NCBI GenBank assembly: GCA_025345505.1
Contig: JANVCC010000020.1
Location: forward strand, 54,240,772 to 54,304,771
DNA length: 64,000 bases
Direction of reading: 5' to 3'
Origin: Todiramphus chloris collaris
Taxonomy: Eukaryota > Chordata > Aves > Coraciiformes > Alcedinidae
A program made the translations under genes and the position numbers. The notes under the pieces were generated by a model. That model ran no database searches and was not told the DNA's origin. It worked only from the letters and a program-made list of their open reading frames with translations. This document shows, piece by piece, positions 62,150 to 64,000 of the stretch; the stretch's first letter is position 1; every line of letters starts with the position of its first letter.

Positions 62150-62587
62150 GTGCCAGGTCTGGTGACAGATGGAGTTCATCTGTCTAAAAGGGGGAAAAGG
62201 ATCCTTGTGAATGAGTTGGTGGGGTTCACAGAAAGGGCTTTTAGTTTTGAAGGGGAAGGGGATAAATCCTGGCTCACTAGAATTGAGCCTAATGGTGGCA
62301 GGCCACTGTTGGGGGTGAAACCTACACGATTGACTTCCTTCCTGAAACGTCTGCACACCAAAGCATGCAGCATAGGGAATAAGGTTTCCCATCCTCCTAG
62401 GGTGAAATCAGTTTGCTCAGCTTGCTTCCTGAAATGCCTGTACACCAATGCATGCAGCATGGGGAATAAACAGGATGAGTTGGAAATCTATGTTCGGGCA
62501 AGGGGTTACGATCTGGTGGCAGTTACAGAGATGTGGTGGGACAGCTCACATGACTGGAATTGTGGTCATAGATGGCTACGTCCTTTT
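62150..62587 (+). pseudogene. CR1 ORF1 C-terminus fused to ORF2 endonuclease start
   Basis: One frame runs from VTDGVHLSKRGKRILVNELVGFTERAF (the esterase-like ORF1 end, with Asp at 62,168-62,170 and His at 62,177-62,179 both kept) straight into FEGEGDKSW, which is ORF2 leader text. Relative to 18,971-18,990, four bases are missing at the ORF1 stop region, which removes the stop and aligns the frames. The fusion continues through LKCLYTNACSMGNKQDELEI and VTEMWW, with catalytic Glu at 62,528-62,530. It ends at a TAG (62,585-62,587) caused by the frame shift after SSHDWN. Confidence 0.75.
62313..62469 (+). repeat. 70-bp duplicated motif in ORF2 leader
   Basis: Segments 62,313-62,382 and 62,400-62,469 are diverged copies, 87 bp apart. 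Both read gggtgaaa..., then 'cctgaaa', 'caccaa', 'gcatgcagcat' and 'ggaata'. Translated, they give FLKRLHTKACSIGNK and FLKCLYTNACSMGNK. The copy at 19.2-19.5 kb has a similar pair (IGCLCANAHRLAS and LKCLYANAWSMGNK), so the duplication may predate both insertions. Confidence 0.75.
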
Positions 62588-63309
62588 TAGAAAAGACAGG
62601 CAAACAAGGAGAGGTGGTGGAGTTGCTCTTTACGTGAGAGAGCAACTAGAATGTATTAAGTTCTGTCCAGGAGAGGATGAGGGGCGAGTTGAGAGTTTGT
62701 GGGTAAGAATTAAGGGGCAGGCTAGCATGTGTGATACTTGTGGGTGTCTATTACAGGCCACCTGATTAAGATGGGGAAGCTGATGAGGCCTTTTACAGGA
62801 AGCTGATAGCATCCTCACAATCACAGGCCATGGTTCTCATGATCATCCATGAGAACTACCCAGATATTTGCTGGAAGGCCTACATGGTCAGCCATTTGCA
62901 GTCTAGAAGGTTCCTCCAGTGCATCAATGATAACTTCTTGATGCAAATGGCGGATGAGCCAACTAGGAGAGGAGCACTGCTGGATCTTATACTCACTAAC
63001 AAGCAGAGTCTGGTTGAAGCGGTGAAGGCTGAGGGCAGCCTTGGCTGCAGCAACCATGAGATGGTGGAGTTCAGGATCTTGTGTGGTAGGAAGAGAATAC
63101 CAAGCAGGATCGCAACCCTGGACTTCAGCAGGGCCAACTTCGACCTTTTCAAGAGATTGCTAGGGGAAATTCCATGGGACAGGGTACTAGAATGTAAAGG
63201 GGCCCAAGATAGTTGGCTTATATCCAAGGCCCACTTCTTCCAAGCTCAAGATCAGAGCATCCCAACAGGTAGGAAATCAAGAAAGGGAGCCAGGAGACCC
63301 GCATGGTGA
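62565..63309 (+). pseudogene. CR1 ORF2 endonuclease remnant, catalytic residues lost
   Basis: Two frames continue the endonuclease: VIDGYVLFRKDRQTRRGGGVALYVREQLE (to about 62,740), then, after another shift and a TAA at 62,767, DEAFYRKLI...DICWKAYM...DEPTRRGALLDLILTNK...FDLFKRLLGEIPWDRVL, ending at TGA 63,307-63,309. The GDFN motif is replaced by IIHEN (62,842-62,856), and SDH reads SNH (Asn at 63,052-63,054). The intact counterpart is at 19,867-20,079. Enzymatic activity would be lost even without the frame breaks. Confidence 0.8.
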
Positions 63310-63542
63310 AACAGGGAACTGCTGGTCAAACTCAAGTGAAAGAACAGAGTCCTTAGATCACGGAAGGAGGGGATGGCCACTTGGGATGAACATAAGGCTG
63401 TTATCAGAGAATGTAGGGAGGCAACCAGGAAAGCTAAGGCCTCCTTGGAGTTAAACCTTGCAAGGGAGTTCAAGGACAAAAGAAAGGGATTCTTCAAATA
63501 CATTGCAGACAAAGTTAACACTAGGGGCAATGTAGGCCCACT

Positions 63543-63990
63543 GTGAGGGAGGCAGGTGCCCTGGTGACAGAGGATACAGAGAAGGCGGAGTTACTGAATG
63601 CCTTCTTTGCCTCTGTCTATACTGCTGGAGATTGTCCTTGGGAGCCCAAGACAACTGAGGCACCAGAGGAAGTCAGGATAGAGGAGGAGACTTCCTTGGT
63701 TGATGAGGACTGGGTTAGCAATCAACTGAGCAATCTCAATGTACATAAATCCATGGGCCCTGATGGGATGCACCCACAAGTGCTGAGGGAGCTGGTGGAT
63801 GTCATTGCTAGACCACTCTTTATCATCTTTAGTAAGTCACGGAGAACTGGAGAGGTGCCTGAGGACTGAAAGAAAGTAAAAGTCACTCCAGTCTTCAAAA
63901 AGGGCAAGAAAGAGAACCCAGGTAACTACAGACACCGGTCAGCCTCACCTTCATCCCCGGAAAGGTGATGGAACAATTTATCCTTGGCAC
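63543..63990 (+). pseudogene. CR1 ORF2 RT N-terminal remnant
   Basis: The frame REAGALVTEDTEKAELLNAFFASVY leads to [39 protein letters not shown] and GEVPED, stopped by TGA 63,867-63,869 where relatives have Trp. It then continues as KKVKVTPVFKKGKKENPGNYR to the window edge. The catalytic RT boxes lie beyond the window. Confidence 0.8.
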
Positions 63991-64000
63991 TGTCTCTAGG

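Larger units (their letters stand above)
62105..64000 (+). mobile_element. CR1 LINE, second long copy, runs off window
   Basis: Starts inside the ORF1 C-terminus (recognisable from about 62,150) and continues through the ORF2 endonuclease into the RT N-terminal region (NYR at about 63,920), leaving the window before the catalytic RT motifs. Its 5' truncation lies at nearly the same ORF1 region as the copy at 18.65 kb. Breaks seen: frame shifts near 62,560, 62,740 and 63,543; TAA 62,767-62,769; TGA 63,307-63,309; TGA 63,337-63,339; TGA 63,867-63,869. Confidence 0.93.

Overview
This window looks like ordinary nuclear DNA from a bird, most likely a neoavian. The evidence is many copies of the sauropsid LINE family CR1, of several ages and in both orientations, several with the CR1 3' tail built on ATTCTATG/ATTCTGTG-like repeats. 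There are also solo LTRs of the avian ERVL type, two of them with exact 5-bp target duplications, and faint ancient amniote repeats (MIR-like, older CR1/L3-like). I see no host protein-coding gene that I can defend, no rRNA or tRNA, no CRISPR array and no prokaryotic operon. The window reads as intergenic or intronic. All recognisable protein-like sequence belongs to retrotransposons.

Layout. 1-216: minus-strand CR1 tail with an inverted 5' piece. 2625-4235: plus-strand CR1 with an unusually open reverse transcriptase (RT) frame. 5167-5634: solo ERVL-type LTR with TSD TCACT. 7.6-8.8 kb: faint old CR1-like pieces. 13.86-13.94 kb: MIR-like core. 15.16-15.93 kb: degraded minus-strand CR1. 18.65-23.03 kb: the longest CR1 (ORF1 C-terminus, endonuclease, RT and 3'UTR), split by a 703-bp LTR at 21.06-21.76 kb. 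24.4-24.9 kb: possible L2-like endonuclease relic. 27.4-28.3 kb: ancient plus-strand CR1. 30.36-31.08 kb: minus-strand CR1 with an internal deletion. 38.4-38.8 kb: MIR-like SINE. 41.7-42.35 kb: CR1 tails, then an LTR fragment bracketed by a 20-bp inverted repeat. 44.97-45.70 kb: solo ERVL LTR with TSD GATGG. 48.57-48.61 kb: near-uninterrupted 21-bp palindrome. 53.8-54.4, 55.2-55.5 and 57.5-57.7 kb: further minus-strand CR1 pieces of different ages. 57.8-57.9 kb: MIR-like with a small tandem duplication. 62.1 kb to the end: a second long CR1, running off the window.

The elements are dead or remnant. Every long CR1 copy has stops or frameshifts, and the LTRs have no internal proviral genes. The long CR1 copies keep the known CR1 architecture (ORF1 with a C-terminal esterase-like region, then ORF2 with AP endonuclease and RT), so the sequence of decay events can be read. 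I did not find a new biological system. The most unusual structures are the inverted-repeat-bracketed LTR fragment, the perfect hairpin palindrome, the nested LTR in CR1 and the ORF1-ORF2 in-frame fusion in the last CR1.
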